Shown here: positions 1-5,943 of the stretch, piece after piece
Layout: the number at the start of each line of letters is the position of its first letter
Numbering within the stretch: the first letter of the stretch is position 1
Origin: Bacteroidales bacterium
GTDB taxonomy: Bacteria; Bacteroidota; Bacteroidia; Bacteroidales; VadinHA17
Direction: 5' to 3'
Length of the DNA: 9,039 nt
Assembly: GCA_003162595.1 (NCBI GenBank)
Contig: PMNJ01000365.1
Coordinates: 1-9,039 of the forward strand
The notes under the pieces: model-generated
The model's database searches: none
Told to the model about the DNA's origin: nothing
The model's input: only the letters and a program-made list of their open reading frames with translations
Made by a program: the position numbers and the translations under genes

Positions 1-1010
1 GGATTATGGCAATGGTCAAAGCATTTGCTTATGGGGCGGGACCAGCTGAGATATCAGCATTGCTTGAGTACCAGAGAGTAAGTTATCTGGCAGTAGCCTA
101 TGTCGATGAAGGAGTAGAATTGAGAAACTCGGGTGTAACATTACCCATCATGGTTATGAATCCTGATCCTTCGTCATCAGAATTAATGATAAAACATTCG
201 CTCGAACCTGAAATATATAGTCTTTTATCTCTTGACCAGTTTGCCGCGGTGGCTTCAAGACATGGACTGATCAGCTATCCGGTTCATATTAAAATTGATA
301 CAGGAATGCACAGGCTGGGATTCATGCCGGAAGATGTTGATAATCTGGCTAAAAGAATTAAAGACCAGGAGTGGTTAAAAGTCGTTTCGGTCTTCTCACA
401 TCTGGCAGGAAGCGAGGACCCTGATCTTGATTATTTCAGTCACCATCAGGTGGAAGTTTTTTTAAGGGCAGCTGAACAGATAAGGGAAGCATTAGGATAC
501 CCTTTTCTTCGTCATATTCTTAATTCTTCAGGTATTGCACGTTTTCCTCAATATCAGTTTGAAATGGTCCGGCCTGGCATTGGAATTTACGGTGTCGGAC
601 ATTTTAAAGGGCTAGATCTTAAGCCTGCAGGACGTTTCAAAACAAGGATTTCACAGGTTAAGAGAATCAGAGCAGGAGAACCGGTAGGTTATGCATGTGC
701 AGATGTATCTGAAAATGAGAGAAATATTGCCATACTACCAGTTGGCTATGCTGATGGTTTAAATCGCAAACTGGGTAACAGGAACGGGAACCTGTTTATC
801 AGAGGTTCCAGGGTGCCAATAATAGGGAATGTATGTATGGATATGTGTATGGCGGATATTACCGGGTTGAATGCAGAAGCAGGGGATGAAGCTGAAATTT
901 TTGGCGAAAAAATTTCAATTGATGAACTTGCTGCAATATGTCAGACCATTCCTTATGAGATACTTACATCAATTCCAAGACGTGTGAAGAGAGTCTTCTT
1001 CAGGGAGTAG
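1..1010 (+). CDS. alr: Alanine racemase domain, 5'-truncated (probably C-terminal half of a MurF-Alr fusion)
   Basis: PLP-dependent interconversion of L- and D-alanine in the cytoplasm, feeding D-Ala-D-Ala synthesis for peptidoglycan. The frame is open to the left edge; counting from the ATG at position 6, 334 residues are visible. The PLP-binding lysine is K5 in MVKAFAYG. K96, in the segment KIDTGMHRLG, matches the carbamylated lysine of well-studied racemases, and R103 matches the arginine that contacts the second catalytic base. That base is Y229 in PVGYA. The spacings K5-Y229 (224) and K96-R103 (7) agree with the Geobacillus enzyme (226 and 7). PVGYADG and GNVCMDM are further signature segments. 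The family normally has about 35-40 residues before the PLP lysine, so the start lies outside the window. In Bacteroidota this domain is commonly fused behind MurF, and wording such as LAVAYVDEGVELR resembles the fused type, but the MurF part is not visible. The gene converges on the Crp-like gene with a 27-bp gap and no clear terminator. Confidence 0.95.
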   Translation, partial: IMAMVKAFAYGAGPAEISALLEYQRVSYLAVAYVDEGVELRNSGVTLPIMVMNPDPSSSELMIKHSLEPEIYSLLSLDQFAAVASRHGLISYPVHIKIDTGMHRLGFMPEDVDNLAKRIKDQEWLKVVSVFSHLAGSEDPDLDYFSHHQVEVFLRAAEQIREALGYPFLRHILNSSGIARFPQYQFEMVRPGIGIYGVGHFKGLDLKPAGRFKTRISQVKRIRAGEPVGYACADVSENERNIAILPVGYADGLNRKLGNRNGNLFIRGSRVPIIGNVCMDMCMADITGLNAEAGDEAEIFGEKISIDELAAICQTIPYEILTSIPRRVKRVFFRE

Positions 1011-1037
1011 TAAGGACAGGTTTTAATTATTCAGTGA

Positions 1038-1739
1038 TCAGCCAAGTTCACTTATACGCTCAATTTCATTCCCATCGAGGATGCTGATCCTTCTTCCTGC
1101 AATCTCAATGATTCCTTCAGAAGCCAGTGTGGAAAGTGTCCGGATAGCGTTTGAAGTAGTCATGTTTGAAAGGTTGGCAATATCTTCCCTTGACATTGAT
1201 ACCCTGATTGTTTTACCGTCCACTTCGAAACCATAGGTGTCACGCAGTATCAAAAGGGATTCAGCAACACGGCCCCTGATATGCTTCTGGGTAAGAGAAA
1301 CAGTCCTGATGTTTGAAACCCATAATTCATCAGCAATGATCTTTATAAGTTTTATTGAAAGATCAGGATTTTTCTTCAGGATTTTTACAAATGAGCTTTT
1401 CTCAAAAATACATATTGAAGAATCTTCAATTGCTATAGCTGAGACTGCCCATGGTGTATCAGAAAAAAGTGTTTTATATCCAATAAATCCCTGTTGACGC
1501 ACCATCTTGAGTATCTGTCCTCTTCCTCCGACTCCCTCCTTAAATACTTTTACTTTACCTGATGCCAGGCAGATCAATCCGTGCGGCTTATCTCCTTCTT
1601 TAAATAAAAACTGCCCCTTTTTAATTATTGACAGTTTATGCTGCTGAGCAAGAATTTCTTTGTCCTTCTGATTTAATCCTTTAAACACAGACGATGATCC
1701 TTCAAGACACAATTCAATATAGGGATTAAGATATTGCAT
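1038..1739 (-). CDS. Crp/Fnr-family transcriptional regulator
   Basis: A 233-residue DNA-binding regulator. Residues about 18-125 form a cyclic-nucleotide-binding-type beta-roll (FKEGDKPHGLICLASGKVKV), followed by a long dimerisation helix and a C-terminal winged helix-turn-helix at about 181-220 (SREDIANLSNMTTSNAIR, then ASEGIIEIAGRRISIL). By hand alignment to E. coli CRP, the cAMP-contact Glu of the GELGLF segment is replaced in GYKTLF, and the Arg-Ser pair of ERSA is not kept (PWAVSA). cAMP is therefore an unlikely ligand. The N-terminal cysteine cluster of FNR is also absent; only C11, C57 and C110 are present. In the recognition helix the CRP residues Arg180 and Glu181 align with T195 and S196, while R200 matches Arg185, so its DNA site should differ from TGTGA/TCACA. 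It lies 132 bp downstream of nadE on the same strand, with its own candidate promoter. The effector and regulon cannot be read from the sequence. Confidence 0.93.
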   Translation of the reverse strand: MQYLNPYIELCLEGSSSVFKGLNQKDKEILAQQHKLSIIKKGQFLFKEGDKPHGLICLASGKVKVFKEGVGGRGQILKMVRQQGFIGYKTLFSDTPWAVSAIAIEDSSICIFEKSSFVKILKKNPDLSIKLIKIIADELWVSNIRTVSLTQKHIRGRVAESLLILRDTYGFEVDGKTIRVSMSREDIANLSNMTTSNAIRTLSTLASEGIIEIAGRRISILDGNEIERISELG

Positions 1740-1764
1740 GAAATTATCATGTTTAATTGCAAAT

Positions 1765-1772
1765 CAAAGGTA
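1765..1772 (-). promoter_or_regulatory. Candidate -7 box of the Crp-like gene promoter
   Basis: Read on the minus strand this is TACCTTTG, a full match to the Bacteroidota sigma-ABfr -7 pattern TAnnTTTG. It ends 25 nt before the ATG at 1739, giving a plausible short leader. The expected -33 TTTG is only approximated, by TTTAG about 20 bp further upstream. Assignment rests on motif and position alone. Confidence 0.5.
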
Positions 1773-1820
1773 ATAAAAGAAATTAATGAAATCTAAATTA
1801 ACATTTTTTAACATATTCAA

Positions 1821-1836
1821 TTACAGATAGTTGTAA
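1821..1836. promoter_or_regulatory. Candidate operator: TTACA-N6-TGTAA dyad upstream of the Crp-like gene
   Basis: A perfect 5-bp inverted repeat with a 6-bp spacer (TTACA-GATAGT-TGTAA). It has the 16-bp, two-half-site geometry typical of Crp/Fnr-family binding sites, though not the E. coli CRP half-site sequence. Its centre lies about 60 bp upstream of the -7 box of the Crp-like gene, in the range used by class I activator sites. Autoregulation is an inference; short dyads arise by chance in AT-rich spacers. Confidence 0.3.
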
Positions 1837-1840
1837 GGAG

Positions 1841-1865
1841 CACATTGACAGTTTTTTGTAATGTG
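1841..1865. repeat. Inverted repeat CACATT-N13-AATGTG just downstream of nadE
   Basis: A perfect 6-bp inverted repeat with a 13-nt spacer, 6 bp past the nadE stop codon. In the nadE transcript it could form a weak stem-loop, but no U-run follows it, so it is not a convincing intrinsic terminator. It could equally be a second protein-binding site for the downstream Crp-like gene. Confidence 0.3.
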
Positions 1866-1871
1866 TTTTAA

Positions 1872-3524
1872 TTAATACCTTGCAACGAGAGGCATTCTTC
1901 TTCCAGCTCCGAAGGCCTTCGAGGAGATCCTTAATACAGGAGGAGCCTGATATCTTTTATATTCATTGAAGTCAATCATCCTGATAACTTTTAATACAGT
2001 CTCCATGTCTCCACCTTCTTTTATGATACGACTGGCAGGTTTTTGTAATTCGATATACTGGTACAAAATTGAATCGAGAATGTTGTAATCAGGAAGTGAA
2101 TCAGTGTCAAATTGGTCAGGTCTTAATTCAGCTGATGGCAATTTCGTTATAATGTTTTGAGGTATGATTTCACTTTCCCTGTTAATGAAGTCGGCCAGCC
2201 TGTAAACATCAGTTTTATAAACGTCACCAATCACTGATAACCCCCCAGCCATATCTCCGTAGAGAGTCCCATATCCAACTGCAGCTTCGCTCTTGTTGGA
2301 TGTATTAAGTACTATGCATCCGTATTTATTTGATACAGCCATCAACAGAATAGCTCTTACTCGGGCCTGAATATTTTCTTCGGTAACATCGCGCTTCATA
2401 TCTTTGAAAACGTGTGCAAGATCATCCTCGAAAGCTTTGAAAGGTTTTTCAATATTAATGATATCGTAATGCACTTTGAGAGTATTTGCAAGTGTCACAG
2501 CATCCCTGACAGAATGATCAGATGAGTATCGCGACGGCATAAGTAATGCTTTCACGTTTTCATTACCCAGAGCATCCACAGCGAGACAAAGGCAAAGGGC
2601 AGAATCTATACCGCCTGAAAGACCTATAATACTGTTTTTTAAACCTGTTTTAATAAAATAATCACGCAACCCCATTACAAGAGCCTTATATATAAGAGAA
2701 ATGGGGTCAGTTTTATAGTCTTTCCCGGAAATTGAACCTGATAAAATATTTTCAAATGAATAAGTCTCAACTGCTTCTTCGAAAAAGGGGAGATGATTAT
2801 ATATCTCTCCATTTTTATTGACCAGGATAGAGGCACCATCGAATATAAGTTCTGTATTTGCACCTGTCTGGTTAACTGAAATTACAGGTATTTTGTACTT
2901 AATGGCTTTGGATATGAAAATGTTTTCCTTCGCTTCAATTTTAGTGTATGAAAATGGCGAAGCAGCAATATTAATTATTATATCCGGATTTTGCCTGGCG
3001 AGTTCTTCCATAGGTGAGACTGTATAAAGTCTTGTTTTTTCGAATTCGTTGTCGAATGGCTGTTCGTCCCAGAGATCCTCACAAATTGTAATTGCAAGCT
3101 TTACGCCATTGAATTCATAAACCGAGAATTGTTTCTCAGGTTCGAAGTATCGGTATTCATCAAATATATCATAGGTAGGAAGCAATGCTTTATGTGTTGA
3201 AAAAATGACTTTTCCCTCTGACAATAACAGAGCCGAATTATAGAGTTTCTTACCTTCGGGCTTTTTGTTAATAGTGGGAGAGCCCACGATGGCAGCAATT
3301 CCAGTACATTCTTTGGCTATTTCGTTTACAGTCTGGTCGCATTTTTCGATAAAATCGAGTCTGTCCAGCAGGTCAAGAGGAGGATATCCGGGGATACAGA
3401 GTTCGGAAAATATTATAAGATCCGATCCTGCTTCCTTTGCTTTTCTGATTGCTTTACAGATTAAGTCCTTATTACCGGTAAAATTGCCGATGTGATAGTT
3501 AAGTTGTGCAACTGTGAATTTCAT
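1872..3524 (-). CDS. nadE: Glutamine-dependent NAD+ synthetase
   Basis: Catalyses the last step of NAD+ synthesis: ATP-dependent amidation of deamido-NAD+ with ammonia from glutamine. With the start chosen here the protein has 550 residues. The N-terminal nitrilase-fold glutaminase carries the triad E41 (FSELCIPGYPP), K112 (HKALLPTYDIF) and C148 (ITICEDLW). The C-terminal synthetase has the ATP-pyrophosphatase loop SGGIDS at 303-308, MPSRYSSDHS near 329-338, and NTSNKSEAAVGYGTLYGDMA; its end (QAPPVLRISSKAFG, RRMP) is typical of the family. A start at 3551 is possible but adds nine unconserved residues and would overlap the preceding stop codon by 17 bp. The start at 3524 begins MKFTVAQLNY, exactly where the nitrilase fold begins, and leaves a 10-bp gap to the PorT-like gene, which suggests cotranscription. 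No strong Shine-Dalgarno is visible, as is usual in this phylum. All key residues are present, so the enzyme should be active. Confidence 0.97.
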   Translation of the reverse strand: MKFTVAQLNYHIGNFTGNKDLICKAIRKAKEAGSDLIIFSELCIPGYPPLDLLDRLDFIEKCDQTVNEIAKECTGIAAIVGSPTINKKPEGKKLYNSALLLSEGKVIFSTHKALLPTYDIFDEYRYFEPEKQFSVYEFNGVKLAITICEDLWDEQPFDNEFEKTRLYTVSPMEELARQNPDIIINIAASPFSYTKIEAKENIFISKAIKYKIPVISVNQTGANTELIFDGASILVNKNGEIYNHLPFFEEAVETYSFENILSGSISGKDYKTDPISLIYKALVMGLRDYFIKTGLKNSIIGLSGGIDSALCLCLAVDALGNENVKALLMPSRYSSDHSVRDAVTLANTLKVHYDIINIEKPFKAFEDDLAHVFKDMKRDVTEENIQARVRAILLMAVSNKYGCIVLNTSNKSEAAVGYGTLYGDMAGGLSVIGDVYKTDVYRLADFINRESEIIPQNIITKLPSAELRPDQFDTDSLPDYNILDSILYQYIELQKPASRIIKEGGDMETVLKVIRMIDFNEYKRYQAPPVLRISSKAFGAGRRMPLVARY

Positions 3525-3534
3525 CAGTACCGCG

Positions 3535-4233
3535 TTAAAAGTTAACACCAAACCTGAAACTCAGCATCTTATGCGACACTTTGTCAGTTGGATGATTTCC
3601 GTTGTCTTTGGTAATGTCAACAAAATTATTATCAAAATTCAAACCAAATACCAGAGCTGTTGTACCACCCATAGAATATTCAATTCCGGCAGTAACGTGA
3701 TAAGAAAGATTGAACATCCTTAATTCATTTGAAGCATTTTCGTCAGTGAGACCAAGAGATGGAATGTCAGCTTTTCTGCTTATTACAATCTTAGGATCGA
3801 GCCCTAAATCGGTGAAGTAGGTAAGATATCCAATCTGGTTTGTCTGAAGTTTCAGACCAATCGGGAATACCAGGTACTGAATTTTATAAACCACCGGATT
3901 CCCGGGTAAGACGGTGTATTTGGATTTTGAAAACTCCAGAACAGTTGTATCGCTGCTGACCAGCCTGCCACCTGCTCTCATAAGACTTATTCCGGTCGAA
4001 AAGGAATAATTTGGTGCAAAATACTTATTATATGTCAGCCCAAAGTTGAACCCTGCCCGTGCTCCATCATTTTGTACCTGTTTAATATCGGTTGAAAACC
4101 AGCTGATAACCGGATCGGCATGTATTCCAAAACCTATTCTTTGCTGGGCATTTGAAAAAATCGAAGAAAAAAATAATACCAGGGAGAGAGCAATTTTTGG
4201 TACTCTTGATATATATTTTTGAGATCGTATCAT
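3535..4233 (-). CDS. PorT-like outer-membrane beta-barrel protein
   Basis: A 232-residue secreted protein. Residues 1-29 look like a signal peptide: basic MIRSQKYISRVPK, a hydrophobic stretch, and a cut after SNA before QQ. The mature part alternates short polar and aromatic strands (GFNFGLTYNKYF, YSFSTGISLMRAGGRL, YLVFPIGLKLQTN, LSYHVTAGIEYSMGG) and ends LSFRFGVNF, with a terminal phenylalanine as used for barrel insertion by the BAM machinery. This matches the small outer-membrane barrel family often labelled PorT-like in Bacteroidota. PorT itself is a component of the type IX secretion system, but many paralogues are not, and nothing here proves that role. It is the upstream gene of a probable pair with nadE (10-bp gap) and is divergent from gldB across a 257-bp spacer. 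No clear TAnnTTTG box was found directly upstream of its start. Confidence 0.82.
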   Translation of the reverse strand: MIRSQKYISRVPKIALSLVLFFSSIFSNAQQRIGFGIHADPVISWFSTDIKQVQNDGARAGFNFGLTYNKYFAPNYSFSTGISLMRAGGRLVSSDTTVLEFSKSKYTVLPGNPVVYKIQYLVFPIGLKLQTNQIGYLTYFTDLGLDPKIVISRKADIPSLGLTDENASNELRMFNLSYHVTAGIEYSMGGTTALVFGLNFDNNFVDITKDNGNHPTDKVSHKMLSFRFGVNF

Positions 4234-4276
4234 ACCCAGTATCTTGTTAATTATTAGTTACGTGTCGATGATTTTG

Positions 4277-4372
4277 TTGCCACTAAGACACTAAGACACC
4301 AAGTTACACCAAGAATTTATATTCTGAAGTTTTAACTTTGTGATTCTTTGTGCCTTTGTGCCTTGGTGGCAA
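4277..4372. repeat. 96-bp imperfect inverted-repeat element with periodic CACnAAG units
   Basis: Two 37-bp arms (4277-4313 and 4336-4372) align without gaps as inverted repeats, 28 of 37 positions identical, around a 22-nt AT-rich centre (4314-4335). Both ends are TTGCCAC. Each arm is itself periodic: CAC, one variable base and AAG recur at 8-, 8- and 10-nt steps. The mismatches fall at arm positions 8, 12, 16, 20, 24, 28-30 and 34, about every fourth base. Similar CACnAAG-rich palindromes are, from memory, recurrent intergenic repeats in several bacterial phyla, including Bacteroidota. It occupies the spacer between the divergent PorT-like and gldB genes. No protein is encoded within it, and no clear target-site duplication is visible. 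Confidence 0.75.
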
Positions 4373-4490
4373 TTAAAAGATCATATTTGTTTCTGAATTT
4401 ATTCATCCGTAAAAATAGCAAATAATAAGCGAAGTTATAGTATCGTTTTTACCTGTTGTCTCTTAAGCGAAAAAGTGCTTATTTTAGAAT

Positions 4491-5531
4491 ATGAAAAATA
4501 AGGACAAAATGAAAATACGTTTTATTGCTTGTTTCCTTCTGCTGACCATATTGGCAGCGACGACTTCGTGCCAAAAAAATCATTACAAGGTCAATACCTC
4601 TTCAATCAAAGTAAAAATTGAAATAAAGAGACTTGAGAAAGATCTTTTCTCATTAAACCCCAATGAAGTTATACCTATGGTTCCATCTCTTAAAAAGAAA
4701 TATGGCGGTTTTCTTCAGTTATTCAGTTTAGTGATAAATACGGGTGATATAGATGAAACCTCGTTTGGCGATTTACTTCTACGGTTTTGTTCTGATAAAC
4801 AGAATAATGATGTCTATGCCCTTACAATGAAAAAATTTCCTGATATAAAGCCAATTGAAGTTGAGCTTCAGGGAGCCTTCAGCCATTATCTTTATTATTT
4901 TCCAGGAAGGAAAATTCCAGCTGTATTTACTTGTATCACAGGATTTAATAATAGTATTATTGCAGGTGACTCATTACTTGGAATAGGTCTTGACCGGTAT
5001 CTTGGAGCCGATTGTGAATATTATCCCAGGCTGAGTATTTATAAATATATTTCAGCAAGAATGACTCCTGAAAATATTGTTCCTGACTGCATGTATGGAT
5101 GGGGCGCTTCAGAATGGAATTATTCGGCGCTTAAATATCCGGTTGACAATGTATTGACAGAAATTATTCATAATGGCAAGCTTAAATACTTTGAAAAATG
5201 CATGTTACCCGAAACTGCCGATGAAATTATTTTTGGTTTTACCCCGGGTCAGATGAAATTCTGCAGGAACAACGAAAGTCAGATGTGGCAGTACCTTGTT
5301 GAGAATAATCTTCTGTTCAAGAGCGATCAGCTTACTATTCGCAAACTTACAGGAGAAGCTCCTTTTACCAGTTATTTTACGAAAGAATCACCGGGACAGG
5401 CAGCCATCTGGCTGGGTTTCAGAATTATCGAATTATATATGATGAGAAACCCCGGAATAAAAATGGAAGATATGATTAAAAATACAGATGTCCAGGGTAT
5501 ACTGGAAAAGGCTAAATACAGTCCCCAGTAG
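4491..5531 (+). CDS. gldB: GldB-family gliding-motility lipoprotein
   Basis: A 346-residue predicted lipoprotein. A lipoprotein signal (hydrophobic IACFLLLTILAATTS) ends at C27, the probable lipidated cysteine. The body carries segments I recognise from GldB: LGIGLDRYLGADCEYYPRL, KYISARMTPENIVPDCM, then LPETADEIIFGFTPGQM and NNESQMWQYLVENNLL, and near the end ESPGQAAIWLGFRIIELYM followed by EKAKYSP. In Flavobacterium johnsoniae GldB is needed for gliding; homologues are also found in Bacteroidota that do not glide, where their role is unclear. No HExxH protease motif is visible. The start could also be the internal ATG at 4509 (MKIRFIACF), which gives a more compact signal peptide. The neighbours are a PorT-like gene and nadE on the other side of a divergent spacer. 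The partner gldC, often next to gldB in flavobacteria, is not in the window. A hairpin terminator follows the stop directly. Confidence 0.85.
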   Translation: MKNKDKMKIRFIACFLLLTILAATTSCQKNHYKVNTSSIKVKIEIKRLEKDLFSLNPNEVIPMVPSLKKKYGGFLQLFSLVINTGDIDETSFGDLLLRFCSDKQNNDVYALTMKKFPDIKPIEVELQGAFSHYLYYFPGRKIPAVFTCITGFNNSIIAGDSLLGIGLDRYLGADCEYYPRLSIYKYISARMTPENIVPDCMYGWGASEWNYSALKYPVDNVLTEIIHNGKLKYFEKCMLPETADEIIFGFTPGQMKFCRNNESQMWQYLVENNLLFKSDQLTIRKLTGEAPFTSYFTKESPGQAAIWLGFRIIELYMMRNPGIKMEDMIKNTDVQGILEKAKYSPQ

Positions 5532-5563
5532 AAATAAAAAAGGACATACCATGGCATGTCCCT
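5532..5563 (-). terminator. Rho-independent terminator of the ferredoxin gene, possibly bidirectional
   Basis: GGACAT (5542-5547) pairs with ATGTCC (5556-5561), with further C-G pairing inside after one A-C mismatch. On the minus strand the stem is followed by TTTTTTATTT, the classic U-run, and lies 22 bp past the ferredoxin stop codon. On the plus strand the stem comes right after the gldB stop but is followed only by CTTATCATTT, so it would be a weaker terminator in that direction. Confidence 0.8.
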
Positions 5564-5585
5564 TATCATTTCGTAGATTGTAACA

Positions 5586-5753
5586 CTATGCAGGATGAAT
5601 AGCCTCAACAGGGCAAACATCAGAACAAGCTCCGCAGTCAGTGCATACATCCGGATCAATCTTATAGATGTCGCCTTCAGATATTGCTTCAACAGGACAC
5701 TCATCGATACAAGTTCCGCAAGCAGTACAATCATCATTAATTTTGTAAGCCAT
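5586..5753 (-). CDS. 2[4Fe-4S] clostridial-type ferredoxin
   Basis: A 55-residue cytoplasmic electron carrier. It begins MAYKINDDCTACGTCIDECP and ends in VEAIHPA. Two complete cluster-binding motifs are present: C9-x2-C12-x2-C15-x3-C19-P and C37-x2-C40-x2-C43-x3-C47-P, each followed by VEAI. The two halves are clear internal repeats, as in clostridial ferredoxins of about 55 residues. Such low-potential ferredoxins serve partners such as pyruvate:ferredoxin oxidoreductase, hydrogenases or Rnf, which points to an anaerobic or facultative lifestyle; the partner here is unknown. The gene stands alone: it has its own -7 box 38 bp upstream, a hairpin terminator downstream, a 190-bp spacer to the TolB-like gene on the same strand, and it is convergent with gldB. 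Confidence 0.97.
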   Translation of the reverse strand: MAYKINDDCTACGTCIDECPVEAISEGDIYKIDPDVCTDCGACSDVCPVEAIHPA

Positions 5754-5790
5754 TTCGATTAATTTTTGATTAACTAATTACAATTGCGCA

Positions 5791-5798
5791 CAAAATTA
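5791..5798 (-). promoter_or_regulatory. Candidate -7 box of the ferredoxin promoter
   Basis: On the minus strand this reads TAATTTTG, a full match to the Bacteroidota TAnnTTTG -7 pattern, 37 nt before the ferredoxin ATG. A clear -33 TTTG is not visible at the expected distance, only AT-rich sequence with TTTTC. Together with the downstream terminator it makes the ferredoxin a plausible single-gene transcription unit. Confidence 0.5.
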
Positions 5799-5943
5799 CC
5801 TTATTTTTTTAAATTGAAAAGGAAACATGATAAATATATGATTGTAAGATTCTTTTTTAACCCCAAAACAAACGCGGCGAGCACTTGTCTGACAGGCATA
5901 CGAAGAAGATTCACGGAATCGTAAAATACTATAATCCACCAGA

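Noticed and set aside
1011..1037. Terminator between the convergent racemase and Crp-like genes
   Set aside because: The 27-bp gap has a short T-rich run but no stem-loop that I can pair.
1237..1497. An 86-codon plus-strand frame inside the Crp-like gene
   Set aside because: Antisense shadow of the conserved regulator; low-complexity translation without any domain.
1821..1836. Canonical E. coli-type CRP or FNR site
   Set aside because: The half-sites TTACA/TGTAA match neither TGTGA/TCACA nor TTGAT/ATCAA; only the spacing fits the family.
1841..1865. Intrinsic terminator for nadE
   Set aside because: The 6-bp stem has a 13-nt loop, few GC pairs and no U-run after it; kept only as an inverted repeat.
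2818..3495. Plus-strand frames of 69 and 76 codons inside nadE
   Set aside because: They are antisense to well-conserved nadE domains, show no recognisable motifs and have no promoter or leader signals.
4277..4372. Periodic repeats considered as a CRISPR array
   Set aside because: The units are 8-10 nt and adjacent, arranged as two inverted arms; there are no 25-40 bp repeats with unique spacers.
5372..5737. A 121-codon hydrophobic frame on the minus strand resembling a membrane protein
   Set aside because: It overlaps the ferredoxin gene in another frame and the end of gldB in antisense, and runs through the hairpin terminator. The ferredoxin with eight ordered cysteines is clearly the real gene.
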